Origin: Vagococcus salmoninarum
Lineage (GTDB): Bacteria; Bacillota; Bacilli; Lactobacillales; Vagococcaceae
Reading direction: 5' to 3'
Length of the DNA: 64,000 nt
Assembly: GCF_003987495.1 (NCBI RefSeq)
Contig: NZ_NGJU01000014.1
Location: forward strand, 1 to 64,000
A program made the position numbers and the translations under genes. Shown here in pieces: positions 1 through 8,459 of this stretch (the stretch's first letter is position 1; every line of letters starts with the position of its first letter). The notes beneath the pieces are model-generated. The model was not told the DNA's origin. It did not search any database and worked only from the letters and a program-made list of their open reading frames with translations.

Positions 1-446
1 AGATAAAGTCTCTTAGGTCCATAATCAAGATAAGTAATGTCCGTTGTGATTTTTTCTAATGGTTTCTTTGAATGAAATTTTCTGTCAATCAAGTTAGATG
101 TTTTGAAATAAGCCGATCCTGGTCGATATGCTTTTTTTGTTTTAACTCGACAATTCCAACCGTAGGTTTGCATAATTCGTTGAACAACCTTGTGATTAAC
201 TTGCCTTTCTTTTCTAAGAAGAAAAGTAATTTTTCGATAACCATAAGTATAATTATGTTCGTTGCAGAGTTCTTTAATACGAGCAACTCGGCTATCTGTT
301 TTGTCACTTCTCTTAGTCCAACGATAATATGTGCTTCTAGGAATATTAAAATAATCGCATAACCAAGTGATTGAAACCTTTCCTTTAAACGAATCAACTA
401 ATTCTATAAATGTTTCTGCTTCCACTTCCTTTCCAACTCTTTGTAT
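1..446 (-). pseudogene. IS3-family transposase OrfB, 3' part outside window
   Basis: Second transposase frame, open from the A-run at 446 to the window edge, about 148 codons. It contains the HTH_21 segment (FNIPRSTYYRW, GYRKITFLLRK) and the start of the DDE integrase domain with TDITYL. There is no early start codon, as expected for an orfB made only as an OrfAB fusion by -1 frameshifting on an A-rich heptamer. With the present six-A tract the OrfB frame is +1, not -1, relative to OrfA, so normal frameshifting would not join the two. Completeness beyond the window is unknown. Confidence 0.7.
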
Positions 447-726
447 TTTTTAAGACATCAATTTCCTGCTTTAAATACTTATTTTCCTGTTTCAATCGCT
501 CTTCAGAACTTAGTTCCTCTCTTCCTTTACCATAACTGTATTGTTTACCTACTCCTTGTGAGAATCGATAAGATTCTCCTTTTCTGTACCATTGCCACCA
601 CGTGCTTACTTGTGTTTTATTTCTGACATTTAATTCTGTCATGATTTCTCTAGTTGTTTTTCCTTCCAACTTCATTCGTATAGCTGCTTCTTTAACTTCT
701 AATGGGTATGAAATTCGTTTGACCAT
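394..726 (-). pseudogene. IS3-family transposase OrfA, C-terminus frameshifted
   Basis: First transposase frame of the IS. Residues 1-60 form the helix-turn-helix (SYPLEVKEAAIRMKLEGKTT, then a WWQWYRKG segment) that binds the element ends, followed by a leucine-zipper-like stretch (ERLKQENKYLKQEIDVLK). After VLK the frame runs into an atypical tail, NTKSWKGSG, ending in IYRIS. The neighbouring frame instead continues KKYKELERKWKQKHL-stop, the kind of ending expected for this family. The cause is a run of six A (451..446, minus strand) where seven would keep the frame. I therefore call it a damaged orfA, although slippage at the A-run could still make some normal product. Confidence 0.7.
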
Positions 727-842
727 AAAAATACACCGCCGTTTTCTTCATTTTACACGAATTCAACGGGGGTGTTTTTATATTTGTCTCAACCTATGGG
801 GTCAGTTCATAAAGTGAGCCTTCCTTTTTATTGTCTTATTAA

Positions 843-2123
843 CTATTCTTGAAGCTGTTGGAAAATACTATTTGTCAATTCGATGTTATTAGAATCGGCT
901 AAGTAATAATTAGCTAAAGTAATCACAGCGGTGGAACCATCGTAAGAGAAAACAACGGTTGGTTCGTAGCCGTTAAATAAGCCATGAGAGCGAATGAAAC
1001 TTTCTTTGTGGTAAAGGCCTGCCGTATAGGAATAATAAAACATCGTCGGTGATTGAGTCCACATGTCTTGTAAAAGTTCTGGTGGGACGATTTTTTTATC
1101 GATAATTCCTTGATAAACAGTTAACAAATCAGCTACGGAACTATAGACATTACCTGTCCCAAGCTCAATGGCATATCGTTCATGGGAAATAGTAATAGCT
1201 TTTTTGTAGGGAGAACTGTAATCTACTGCTCGGTATGATACAGCTTGGTCTGGCCGCTGAGAGTAGTCAGTATAAAAACCAGTATGAGTTAATCCTAACT
1301 TATCAATAATTTCTTGTTGAAAAAAGTCTTGATAGCTTTGTTTACTTAAGCGACGGATGATCCCAGCTAACAAGACATAGTTAGTGGAAGAGTAACGCCA
1401 TTTAGTTGGTGCTTCATAAGTTAGATTCGCAAGGGTATAATCTAGAGCAGCTTGTTCATCTTGGACACTTTCGTCAGTACCTTTACTATAATAACCTGAA
1501 GTCATTGAGAGTAAATCGCGAATAGTTAAAGTTTTAGCATTAGGTAAATCAGGGTAAAATTCTGCTACTGGCGTGCCTAATGTCAACAAGTCTTGTTCAA
1601 CTAGTTTCATGATCAGTAAAGCTGTAAACTGCTTTTGAAGTGAAGCAATCATAAATTCAGAACTATGGGTATTTAACTTATTCTCTTTTTTATTAGCATA
1701 ACCATAGCCTTTTTCTAAAACTAACTGGTTATTTTTAACGACAATAATGCTTCCAATAAAACCAGAGTCATTGATTTGTTGATCTATCTGACGACTTAAG
1801 TTTTGAAATTTGGGATCAATTGATTTTGGGTCTAAGTTCATTCTAGGTTTAAAGCGTTGGGCCTCTTCGATTTGATTTGTTGTCTGTTTTTGCAGCCCTT
1901 GATTGGCTTGAGAACTAGAGTTAATAATTTCCGAAGCACCAGCCTTTAAAATCCTTCCCTCTGGTTTGACTACTGGTAATTGAGAACTATGCTGCTGAAA
2001 ATAAAAGTAGCTAAGAAGACTGCCAGAAATGACAATCAAAGCCATCATTAAAGTCAGTAAGCGTCTGCGCCGTTTACGGGCTTGTCTTTTTTTATTTAAA
2101 CGTTTTCGACGAGTAGGGTTCAT
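843..2123 (-). CDS. membrane-anchored serine hydrolase (beta-lactamase/PBP4*-like, S12 family)
   Basis: 426 residues. A very basic N-terminus (about 10 Arg/Lys in residues 5-21) precedes one membrane segment at about 22-42, so the catalytic part should face outside. The class C beta-lactamase fold is recognised by S161-L-Q-K164 (nucleophile and general base), a Y244-S-S motif where many relatives have YSN, and an HG motif in RSHGLFNGY near residue 380. A low-complexity Q/S-rich linker lies at about 43-95. Relatives act on peptidoglycan peptides or esters; the substrate here cannot be told. It is transcribed alone, with the IS end 34 bases past its stop. Confidence 0.8.
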   Translation of the reverse strand: MNPTRRKRLNKKRQARKRRRRLLTLMMALIVISGSLLSYFYFQQHSSQLPVVKPEGRILKAGASEIINSSSQANQGLQKQTTNQIEEAQRFKPRMNLDPKSIDPKFQNLSRQIDQQINDSGFIGSIIVVKNNQLVLEKGYGYANKKENKLNTHSSEFMIASLQKQFTALLIMKLVEQDLLTLGTPVAEFYPDLPNAKTLTIRDLLSMTSGYYSKGTDESVQDEQAALDYTLANLTYEAPTKWRYSSTNYVLLAGIIRRLSKQSYQDFFQQEIIDKLGLTHTGFYTDYSQRPDQAVSYRAVDYSSPYKKAITISHERYAIELGTGNVYSSVADLLTVYQGIIDKKIVPPELLQDMWTQSPTMFYYSYTAGLYHKESFIRSHGLFNGYEPTVVFSYDGSTAVITLANYYLADSNNIELTNSIFQQLQE

Positions 2124-2276
2124 TTCAACTTAACCTCCTATGGACAAATAAACAACTAGGATAGTTATATCATTAATACGAGGAATAATAAATAGTTATC
2201 ATACAACCTTACAAAACCGTAACTAAAAGCTGTTTTAAAAGGTAGGTTTAAGTTAAAAAGGAAGATAAAAGCTTAA

Positions 2277-2301
2277 TAAAAAAGAGCAGATTTCTCTGCT
2301 C
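2277..2301 (-). terminator. rho-independent terminator of rlmD
   Basis: On the minus strand GAGCAGA and TCTGCTC form a 7-bp stem around a GAAA loop, followed by a run of U (A-run 2277..2283 on the plus strand). It lies just past the rlmD stop codon. Confidence 0.85.
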
Positions 2302-2323
2302 CAATCAATTTTTTGGCAATGTC

Positions 2324-3706
2324 TTAACGAATTAAAGTTAACTTAGCAACAACTTCTGCCCGGGCTGTTTGGGGAAACATATCAACGGATTGTAAGTAGT
2401 CAACTTTGTAACGTTTCGATAGTTCGACTAAATCACGAGCTAAAGTTGAAGGATTACAAGAAACATAGACGAGTTTCTTACTTGGGTATTTTAAGAGGGC
2501 GTCAATTAAAGTGCCATCTAAGCCAGTCCGTGGGGGATCAACAACAATCCCATCTGGTTTAAAACCTGATTCTAACCAACGAGGTAATAATTCTTCAGCG
2601 GTTCCAACTTCGTAATTACTATTTAAGATTTTTAGTCGGCGGGCGTTACTAATGGCATCATCAATGGCGGCGGGGATCGTGTCCATGCCACGGACTTCTT
2701 TGACTTGTTTAGCCACACTTAAACCAATCGTCCCAACGCCACAATAAGCGTCAACAATTCGGTCTTGAGGTTGTGGATTTAAAGCTTTACGGGCTTCAGC
2801 ATAAAGAATCGCCGTTTGTTCTGGGTTTAATTGGAAGAAGGCTCGTGGTGAAAGATCAAAAACTAAGTCTTCCAGCTGTTCTTCAATACTTTCTTTCCCC
2901 CATAAGTGAATCGTTTCATCGCCCATAACGAGAGAGGTTTTTTTCGATTGGACATTTTGCATAATTGAAACAACATCAGGTATCTCTGTCTTAATATCAG
3001 CGATTAGTGGGTTTTTCTTCGGTAGTTTAGGGCTATTAGTAATAAAGACTACTTGGAGTTCACCAGTAGCAATGCCGACCCGAATCATCACAGTTTTGAC
3101 GATGCCGCTGTTCTTTTCTTCGTTGTAAATCGGCACATTATGCTTTTCTAGTAAACTGACAATTTTATTTAAGGTAGTCATTGTGGCTGGTTGTTGAACT
3201 AAACAGTCTTTAATCGCCACTAAGTCATGAGAATCAGCTTGATATAAACCAGCTTCAACTTTTGCTGTTTCCCCATTTTGCCTAATTTGAAATTGGAGTT
3301 TATTCCGGTAATGCCAAGGCTTATCCATACCGATTGTCGGTAAAAACTTATATTTTTCAAAGCCAGCAGGTTTGTATTTAGTCATGGCTTGTTTAACAAC
3401 GTCTTTTTTAAAGTCTAGTTGTGATTTATAAGCTAAATGTTGGAGCTGACAGCCACCACATTCTTCATAAACTGGACAAGGGGGTGTGACACGGTCACTT
3501 GCCGCCTTATGAATAGTTAGTAAGCGACTTTCTACGAAACGAGGCATGACTTTAGTCACTTCGACAGTGACGGATTCAGTTGGTAAGGCACCAGGAACGA
3601 AAACAATCGTTTTTTTGTAGTAGCCAATGCCTTCCCCGTTAATACCTAAACGTTTAATAGTTACTTTTAGTTGTTGTGCTAATTCGATTTGATGTTGAGT
3701 TGTCAT
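2324..3706 (-). CDS. rlmD: 23S rRNA (uracil-C5)-methyltransferase, RlmD/RumA family
   Basis: 460 residues, normal for the family. An N-terminal TRAM domain (about 5-65) is followed by the iron-sulfur cysteines CPVYEECGGC (about 77-86) with a fourth Cys in KDCLVQQ (about 168). The SAM-binding motif is DAYCGVGTIGL (about 320) and the catalytic Cys lies in YVSCNPSTLARDL (about 416), with VVDPPRTGLD upstream of it. It transfers methyl from SAM to uracil C5 in 23S rRNA. In Bacillus the related RlmCD modifies both U747 and U1939, so the exact target base is not fixed by sequence. Monocistronic, with its own terminator. Confidence 0.92.
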   Translation of the reverse strand: MTTQHQIELAQQLKVTIKRLGINGEGIGYYKKTIVFVPGALPTESVTVEVTKVMPRFVESRLLTIHKAASDRVTPPCPVYEECGGCQLQHLAYKSQLDFKKDVVKQAMTKYKPAGFEKYKFLPTIGMDKPWHYRNKLQFQIRQNGETAKVEAGLYQADSHDLVAIKDCLVQQPATMTTLNKIVSLLEKHNVPIYNEEKNSGIVKTVMIRVGIATGELQVVFITNSPKLPKKNPLIADIKTEIPDVVSIMQNVQSKKTSLVMGDETIHLWGKESIEEQLEDLVFDLSPRAFFQLNPEQTAILYAEARKALNPQPQDRIVDAYCGVGTIGLSVAKQVKEVRGMDTIPAAIDDAISNARRLKILNSNYEVGTAEELLPRWLESGFKPDGIVVDPPRTGLDGTLIDALLKYPSKKLVYVSCNPSTLARDLVELSKRYKVDYLQSVDMFPQTARAEVVAKLTLIR

Positions 3707-3900
3707 AAGCTCACCTTTTCTTCTTTAATCAATAGTAGTATCTTACCATATTTTTTAGTTAGAAAGACTTATTTTACTGGATAAAAGGAAAAGTAAGTCT
3801 TAAGTGTCCTTTGGCTTTTAAAAAATCCAATGCTTATCATCCAGCGGCAATCTGTGCTATATTAAGAAGAGAGATTAATTAAAAGGTTGGTGTAATTTTA

Positions 3901-4698
3901 TTGGAAACAATTCAGAAAATATCCTTAGAGAAAAATAATCGCTATAAAATTTGGCTAGCTTCTGGCAAAAGTTTTCTTGCCTCGGAAGATGCCTTAGTGA
4001 GTTACCGATTGTCAAAAGGGATGGAAATTAGTTCGGAAGTGATTGCTGGCGCCAAAAAGGCCAGTCAATTAGATCACGGTTACCAAATGGCATTGAACTA
4101 TTTAAGTTATCAATTACGATCTCAAAAAGAAATTGAAGATTATTTAGATGGCAAAGAGATTGAACGAGGGAGTATTAATGACATTGTCATCCGGTTAAAA
4201 GGTCTTATGTTAATTGATGATGTGGTTTATGGTGAAAGCTATGTCCGAACTCAGATGCGCTTGTCAGATAAAGGGCCACGAGTAATTAGACAACAATTGA
4301 AAAAAAGAGGTTTAAAGGAGGAGGTGATTGATATCGCAATGGATCAGTATTTAGACGAAGAACAATTAAGAGTGGCTTTAGAAGCCGGCACCAAAGCTGA
4401 ACGTAAATACAGCAAACATAGTCACTACGAGAAGGGTCAGAAGATTCGGCAATATTTAATGACGAAAGGCTTTAGTGGCGAAGTCATCACAATGACTCTT
4501 GAAGCGTTGGCATTAGAAAAAGATGATGAAGTCGAAGAAGATTTAGTCGCTATCCAAGGAGATAAATTATGGCGTAAAAATCAACGCTTTGATTTAAAGA
4601 AAAAGAAGCAAAAAGTCACGACGTCTTTGTATCAAAAAGGCTTTAGTTTTGATTTAATCAATGAATACATTAGTCAGAAAGAGTTAGAAGATGAGTAA
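3901..4698 (+). CDS. recX: RecX, regulator of RecA
   Basis: 265 residues, initiated at TTG (3901) about 10 bases after AAAGGTTGG; no better in-frame ATG exists near the conserved N-terminus. The protein is the three-helix-repeat RecX fold: repeated segments such as LRSQKEIEDYL (about 75), QLKKRGLKEEVIDIAM (about 135), and YQKGFSFDLINEYI at the C-terminus. RecX binds the RecA filament and limits its extension and coprotease activity. Its 3' end overlaps mutY by 8 bases, so the two repair genes are translationally coupled. Confidence 0.9.
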   Translation: METIQKISLEKNNRYKIWLASGKSFLASEDALVSYRLSKGMEISSEVIAGAKKASQLDHGYQMALNYLSYQLRSQKEIEDYLDGKEIERGSINDIVIRLKGLMLIDDVVYGESYVRTQMRLSDKGPRVIRQQLKKRGLKEEVIDIAMDQYLDEEQLRVALEAGTKAERKYSKHSHYEKGQKIRQYLMTKGFSGEVITMTLEALALEKDDEVEEDLVAIQGDKLWRKNQRFDLKKKKQKVTTSLYQKGFSFDLINEYISQKELEDE

Positions 4699-5896
4699 CG
4701 AATATCTTGAAGCTTTAGTAGCAAATTGGGATGAACAAAAAATTAGTGAGTTTCAAACCGAGTTTTTAGCCTGGTATGACCGAGAAAGACGGTTACTGCC
4801 ATGGCGAGAGAGCAACAACCCTTATTATATTTGGGTGTCAGAAATCATGTTACAACAAACCCAAGTAGTGACAGTGATACCGTATTTTCATCGTTTTATG
4901 GAATGGTTTCCGACAATTGCTGATTTAGCTGACGCCCCAGAAGAAAAAATTTTAAAAGCTTGGGAAGGCTTAGGTTATTACTCACGGGTTCGTAATATGC
5001 AAATTGCCGCCCAACAGATTATGACGGAATTTAATGGGGAGATGCCTCAGACAATTTCCGAAATTAGTACTCTTAAAGGCATTGGCCCTTATACAGCTGG
5101 TGCTATTGGTAGTATTGCTTTTGGTTTACCGGAGCCTGCTATTGATGGCAATGTCATGCGAGTTTTTAGCCGTTTGTTTGAAATTTCTGATGATATAGCG
5201 AAAGCGTCTTCCCGGAAAACTTTTGATTTTGTTGTCCGTAAGTTAATCTCTCATGAGGACCCTAGTAGTTTTAACCAGGCAATTATGGATTTAGGCTCAG
5301 GTACTTGTACGCCAACGAGTCCGAAATGTGAGGAATGTCCTTTAAAAAGCTATTGTTTAAGTTTTGAAAATCAGCGGATGACGGATTTTCCAGTAAAATC
5401 TAAAAAAGCTAAAAGTAAGCCACTGTATTATTTAGCTAATGTGATTCAAAACCAAGAAGGTGCCTTTTTATTAGAACAACGGCCAAGCCAAGGACTACTT
5501 GCTAATCTCTGGACGTTTCCCTTAAGCGAAGTGCCAGTAGAAGAGTATCAAGGGATCAAAGAAAATTGGTTAAGTTATCAAGAAAGTCAGGCTAATCAAC
5601 TGAGTTTAGATTTAGTAGCAGAAGAAGATGCCCAGTTAATAACATGGGCTAAAAACCATGTTATGAGTCAAGAAGTGATTTGGCAAAAACAACCAGTCGG
5701 TGAGATTACCCATATCTTTAGTCATTTAAAATGGCATGTGATGCCAGTCTATGGCAAAGTAGCAGAGTCTCAGGAAATTAACATAAGTCCGAGGCAAAAA
5801 TGGGTAAACGTTTCAGACTTTGAAAAATACCCCTTTCCGAAACCCCAACAAAAACTAGTCCAGTTATTAGAAAATTATCAATATCTAAAGGAATAA
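4691..5896 (+). CDS. mutY: A/G-specific adenine DNA glycosylase MutY
   Basis: 401 residues. Removes adenine mispaired with 8-oxoguanine. Domains: HhH-GPD core with LPWR (about 36), the catalytic Glu in SEIMLQQTQV (about 50), the helix-hairpin-helix LKGIGPYTAGAI (about 128) and the catalytic Asp in IDGNVMRVFSR (about 152). A [4Fe-4S] cluster is bound by CTPTSPKCEECPLKSYC (about 206-222). The C-terminal NUDIX-like domain that reads 8-oxoG carries FSHLKWHV (about 343). Overlaps recX at its start. All catalytic and cluster residues look intact. Confidence 0.95.
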   Translation: MSNEYLEALVANWDEQKISEFQTEFLAWYDRERRLLPWRESNNPYYIWVSEIMLQQTQVVTVIPYFHRFMEWFPTIADLADAPEEKILKAWEGLGYYSRVRNMQIAAQQIMTEFNGEMPQTISEISTLKGIGPYTAGAIGSIAFGLPEPAIDGNVMRVFSRLFEISDDIAKASSRKTFDFVVRKLISHEDPSSFNQAIMDLGSGTCTPTSPKCEECPLKSYCLSFENQRMTDFPVKSKKAKSKPLYYLANVIQNQEGAFLLEQRPSQGLLANLWTFPLSEVPVEEYQGIKENWLSYQESQANQLSLDLVAEEDAQLITWAKNHVMSQEVIWQKQPVGEITHIFSHLKWHVMPVYGKVAESQEINISPRQKWVNVSDFEKYPFPKPQQKLVQLLENYQYLKE

Positions 5897-5967
5897 AGGC
5901 TAGTTTTTAACTCAGAGTATTTATTACTGTCTATTAATAAAATTTATGATATAATAATTCTGATGCC

Positions 5968-6024
5968 GGTGTGAATCACACCCTAACGAAATGGCTGAAT
6001 CATTTCTAAGAAAGTAGGGTACTT
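5968..6024 (+). promoter_or_regulatory. foldable leader that can pair with the ribosome binding site
   Basis: GGTGTG (5968-5973) can pair with CACACC (5977-5982). Alternatively CCCTA (5981-5985) can pair with TAGGG (6015-6019), the purine stretch directly before the ATG at 6025, with GAAATG/CATTTC (5988-5993/6001-6006) as an inner hairpin. The two folds share bases 5981-5982. A -10-like TATAAT lies at 5950-5955. Pairings are read directly from the sequence; a regulatory role is inference. Confidence 0.45.
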
Positions 6025-6558
6025 ATGCGTGTTCCTAGAGAAGGGGAATTCATAACCATTCAAAGCTATAAACACGACGGCAATTTGCACAGAACTTGGC
6101 GAGATACCATGGTATTAAAAACAAGTGAACATTCGCTTATTGGAGTAAATGATCATACATTAGTCACTGAGTCAGATGGTCGGAGATGGGTAACTAGAGA
6201 GCCAGCTATTGTTTATTTTCATAATAAATATTGGTTCAATATTATTGCAATGATTAGAGAAAAAGGGGTTTCTTATTACTGTAACTTAGCTTCCCCTTAT
6301 TTGCTGGATGAAGAGGCACTAAAGTATATCGACTATGATTTAGATATCAAAGTTTTTCCTGATGGTGAAAAGCGTTTACTTGATGTGGATGAGTATGAAG
6401 AGCACCGAAAAGAGATGAATTATCCCCCTGAAATTGATTTTATCTTAAAAGAAAATGTCAAAATTTTAGTTGATTGGATAAATAATCAAAAAGGGCCATT
6501 CTCACCAGAGTATGTTGAACTATGGTATGAACGTTACCAACAATTGTCGCGTAAGTAG
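6025..6558 (+). CDS. DUF402 protein, Ntdp-type nucleoside tri-/diphosphate phosphatase
   Basis: 177 residues, the usual length of the YgaC/Ntdp group. The DUF402 beta-barrel core runs over about 20-150, with conserved W and acidic residues in [25 protein letters not shown] and [12 protein letters not shown], the last holding metal-ligand Asp/Glu residues. The Staphylococcus homologue hydrolyses nucleoside tri- and diphosphates. The C-terminal helix ends [13 protein letters not shown]. Start ATG 6025 follows AAGAAAGTAGGG, a weak and possibly occluded ribosome site. Single gene, closed by a shared terminator. Confidence 0.85.
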   Translation: MRVPREGEFITIQSYKHDGNLHRTWRDTMVLKTSEHSLIGVNDHTLVTESDGRRWVTREPAIVYFHNKYWFNIIAMIREKGVSYYCNLASPYLLDEEALKYIDYDLDIKVFPDGEKRLLDVDEYEEHRKEMNYPPEIDFILKENVKILVDWINNQKGPFSPEYVELWYERYQQLSRK

Positions 6559-6580
6559 TAGTAATATGAGTTCTGAAAAT

Positions 6581-6614
6581 AAAAAACACTTCCTCTTAGA
6601 AGGAAGTGTTTTTT
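6581..6614. terminator. bidirectional terminator between Ntdp and GNAT genes
   Basis: AAAAAACACTTCCT and AGGAAGTGTTTTTT form a long stem with A-run and T-run on either side, so it can stop both convergent transcripts. Confidence 0.9.
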
Positions 6615-6622
6615 GTTAAGAC

Positions 6623-7051
6623 TTAAAGTGCTTTTTCCATATTATGATGAGGAATATTAGCATCCATAAATTCAGGGCCAGTAATGTGATAGCCTAGCTT
6701 TTCGTAAAATCCAATGGCCGTATTTTGAGCACCAAGAACAATGGTTTGAATGCCACGATTTTTAGCAATCTCTTCAGTTTCAGTGATTAAGATTTTTCCG
6801 AGATTTTGTTTACGGGACTCTTTACTAACAGCCATTCGTTGCAGTTTAGCTGTTGTTGCTGATTTTAGTAATAGACGACAAGTTGCCACAGGCCGGTGAG
6901 TATCATAAAGGACAAAGTGGAGGCACTCAGCTTCATTTTCATATTCTAATTCAGCTGGGACCCCTTGTTCATCAATGAAAACTTTTTTTCGAATTGTTAG
7001 GGCGTCATCGTATATTAAATTATTAAGGTTATCAGTATAGTTAACAATCAT
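6623..7051 (-). CDS. GNAT-family N-acetyltransferase
   Basis: 142 residues from ATG 7051, which has AAAGGAGG seven bases upstream; an in-frame ATG at 7087 lacks a ribosome site and is rejected. The protein shows the ElaA/YjcF-type GNAT pattern: FIDEQGVPAELEYE near the start, CRLL, then the acetyl-CoA motif AKLQRMAVSKESRKQNLGKIL (written as QRMAVSKE...RKQNLGKIL) with R/QxxGxG/A-like loop, and FYEKLGYHITGPEFMD near the C-terminus. It should move an acetyl group from acetyl-CoA to a small amine; the acceptor is unknown. Convergent with the Ntdp gene. Confidence 0.85.
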   Translation of the reverse strand: MIVNYTDNLNNLIYDDALTIRKKVFIDEQGVPAELEYENEAECLHFVLYDTHRPVATCRLLLKSATTAKLQRMAVSKESRKQNLGKILITETEEIAKNRGIQTIVLGAQNTAIGFYEKLGYHITGPEFMDANIPHHNMEKAL

Positions 7052-7237
7052 ATAAATCCTCCTTTTAAAATTATCTATGGCTATCATATAATAAGAAGGA
7101 AGGAAAAAGCAAGAAACTGAAAAAAAATTTCACTTATCAGTCTTAAGTGTGAGAGCATTCCAAGTGAAATAGGTTATAATATAACATAGTTAAAGTGTTT
7201 ATTAATTAAAAAATAAAAAAACAAGGAGGTTAGACTA

Positions 7238-8359
7238 ATGTTTGAAAGAATCAAAGAGTCAAAATTAATGTTTTGGTCGCTAGAATTATTAATAATTGCC
7301 ACCTTAATTTTTGTCGGAACAAAGATTAATTTTATGTTTAAACCAATTGGTACCTTATTTACGACGTTATTTGCACCAATCTTAATTGCTGGCTTTTTCT
7401 ACTATATGTTAAACCCATTAGTTAAATTATTAACAGGAAAAATGAAAGTAAAAAGAAATTTAGCCATTGTTTTAGTTTTTTTACTATTAATCGGAATTCT
7501 TGCAGTCATTATTGTCGGAGTTATTCCTAACTTAGTGAAGCAAGTAGGACAACTAGTTAACGGTTTACCAGAGCTGGTAAAAGGCATGGAAACTTGGGCC
7601 AATGAGATGTTAAGACACCCGTGGTTACAAAACGTTGATTATGAAGAGTATTTAGGCAAATTAGATCTCTCTTTTGGTGAAATCGGTAAAAACCTTATTA
7701 ATGGTTTATCGACAAGTGTTGGTACGATAGTCTCATCAATTGCTAATACAACAATCATAATTGTCACGGTGCCCTTTATTTTGTTTTATATGCTAAAAGA
7801 TGGTAAAAAATTTGTACCTGGAATTGAAAAATATTTTCCGAAAGCCCATAAAAATGAAATTGTGGAATTGCTACATAAAATGAGTGAGACGATTTCGGCT
7901 TATATTAGCGGTCAAGCCTTAGAGTGTTTATTCGTTGCAGTGGCAACCTTTATCGGCTATCAACTAATTGGTGTTCAATACGCCTTTTTATTCGGTTGTA
8001 TTGCGGGAGCCACAAACATGATCCCTTATTTAGGACCTTACATTGGGTTAGCACCAGCTGTCTTAGTCACCGTTTTCGATTCACCATTTAAAGCACTCCT
8101 AGCTTGTGGTGTCGTATTAATCGTTCAACAAATTGATGGCAATGTTATTTACCCATTAGTAATTGGCAAAAGCCTTGATATCCACCCCTTAACAATTATT
8201 TTAATCTTATTAGTTGCTGGCAATATGGCAGGACTTTTAGGCATGATTTTAGGGGTACCATTTTACGCAGTCTGTAAGACAATTTTTGTCTATGTTTTCG
8301 ATATTATTCAATTAAATCGAAAAAAAGAACTATTGGACATATCTAAACCCCTTAAATAA
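7238..8359 (+). CDS. AI-2E family transporter (PerM/YdbI-like, UPF0118)
   Basis: 373 residues, integral membrane. Seven or eight hydrophobic segments: about 12-32, 37-58, 67-95, a hydrophilic amphipathic stretch 100-150, then 160-185, 220-250, 255-280, 285-300 and 305-345. The family signature NMIPYLGPYIG is at about 260 and the terminal DIHPLTIILILLVAGNMAG segment at about 315. Members export small molecules or ions (AI-2 in some, Na+/H+ in others); the cargo here cannot be told. GGAGG lies nine bases before ATG 7238. Followed after 100 bases by the CNNM/CBS gene on the same strand. Confidence 0.85.
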   Translation: MFERIKESKLMFWSLELLIIATLIFVGTKINFMFKPIGTLFTTLFAPILIAGFFYYMLNPLVKLLTGKMKVKRNLAIVLVFLLLIGILAVIIVGVIPNLVKQVGQLVNGLPELVKGMETWANEMLRHPWLQNVDYEEYLGKLDLSFGEIGKNLINGLSTSVGTIVSSIANTTIIIVTVPFILFYMLKDGKKFVPGIEKYFPKAHKNEIVELLHKMSETISAYISGQALECLFVAVATFIGYQLIGVQYAFLFGCIAGATNMIPYLGPYIGLAPAVLVTVFDSPFKALLACGVVLIVQQIDGNVIYPLVIGKSLDIHPLTIILILLVAGNMAGLLGMILGVPFYAVCKTIFVYVFDIIQLNRKKELLDISKPLK

Positions 8360-8459
8360 AAGCAAAATATTGAATAAACCCCACTTTTATGATACGATTT
8401 TAAGGTAATTAGTAAAAAATAGTATAAAAATTTAAGCAACAAAAAGGAGAGAACAGCGT

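Larger units (their letters stand above)
1..809 (-). mobile_element. IS3-family (IS150-like) insertion sequence, cut by window edge
   Basis: Insertion sequence reading leftwards. It holds an orfA-like HTH frame (394..726) and an orfB integrase frame (1..446) whose catalytic core begins with the first acidic motif TDITYL before the window ends. The outer end is marked by the inverted-repeat tip TGAACTGACCCC, read on the minus strand at 809..798, a sequence typical of IS3-family ends in lactic acid bacteria. The second end and any target duplication lie outside the window or cannot be defined. The adjacent chromosomal gene starts to be coding only 34 bases away. Confidence 0.85.

Noticed and set aside
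72-397. Open frames on both strands over the IS (72..362 plus and 89..397 minus)
   Set aside because: They are out of phase with the OrfB integrase frame, which explains the region by itself.
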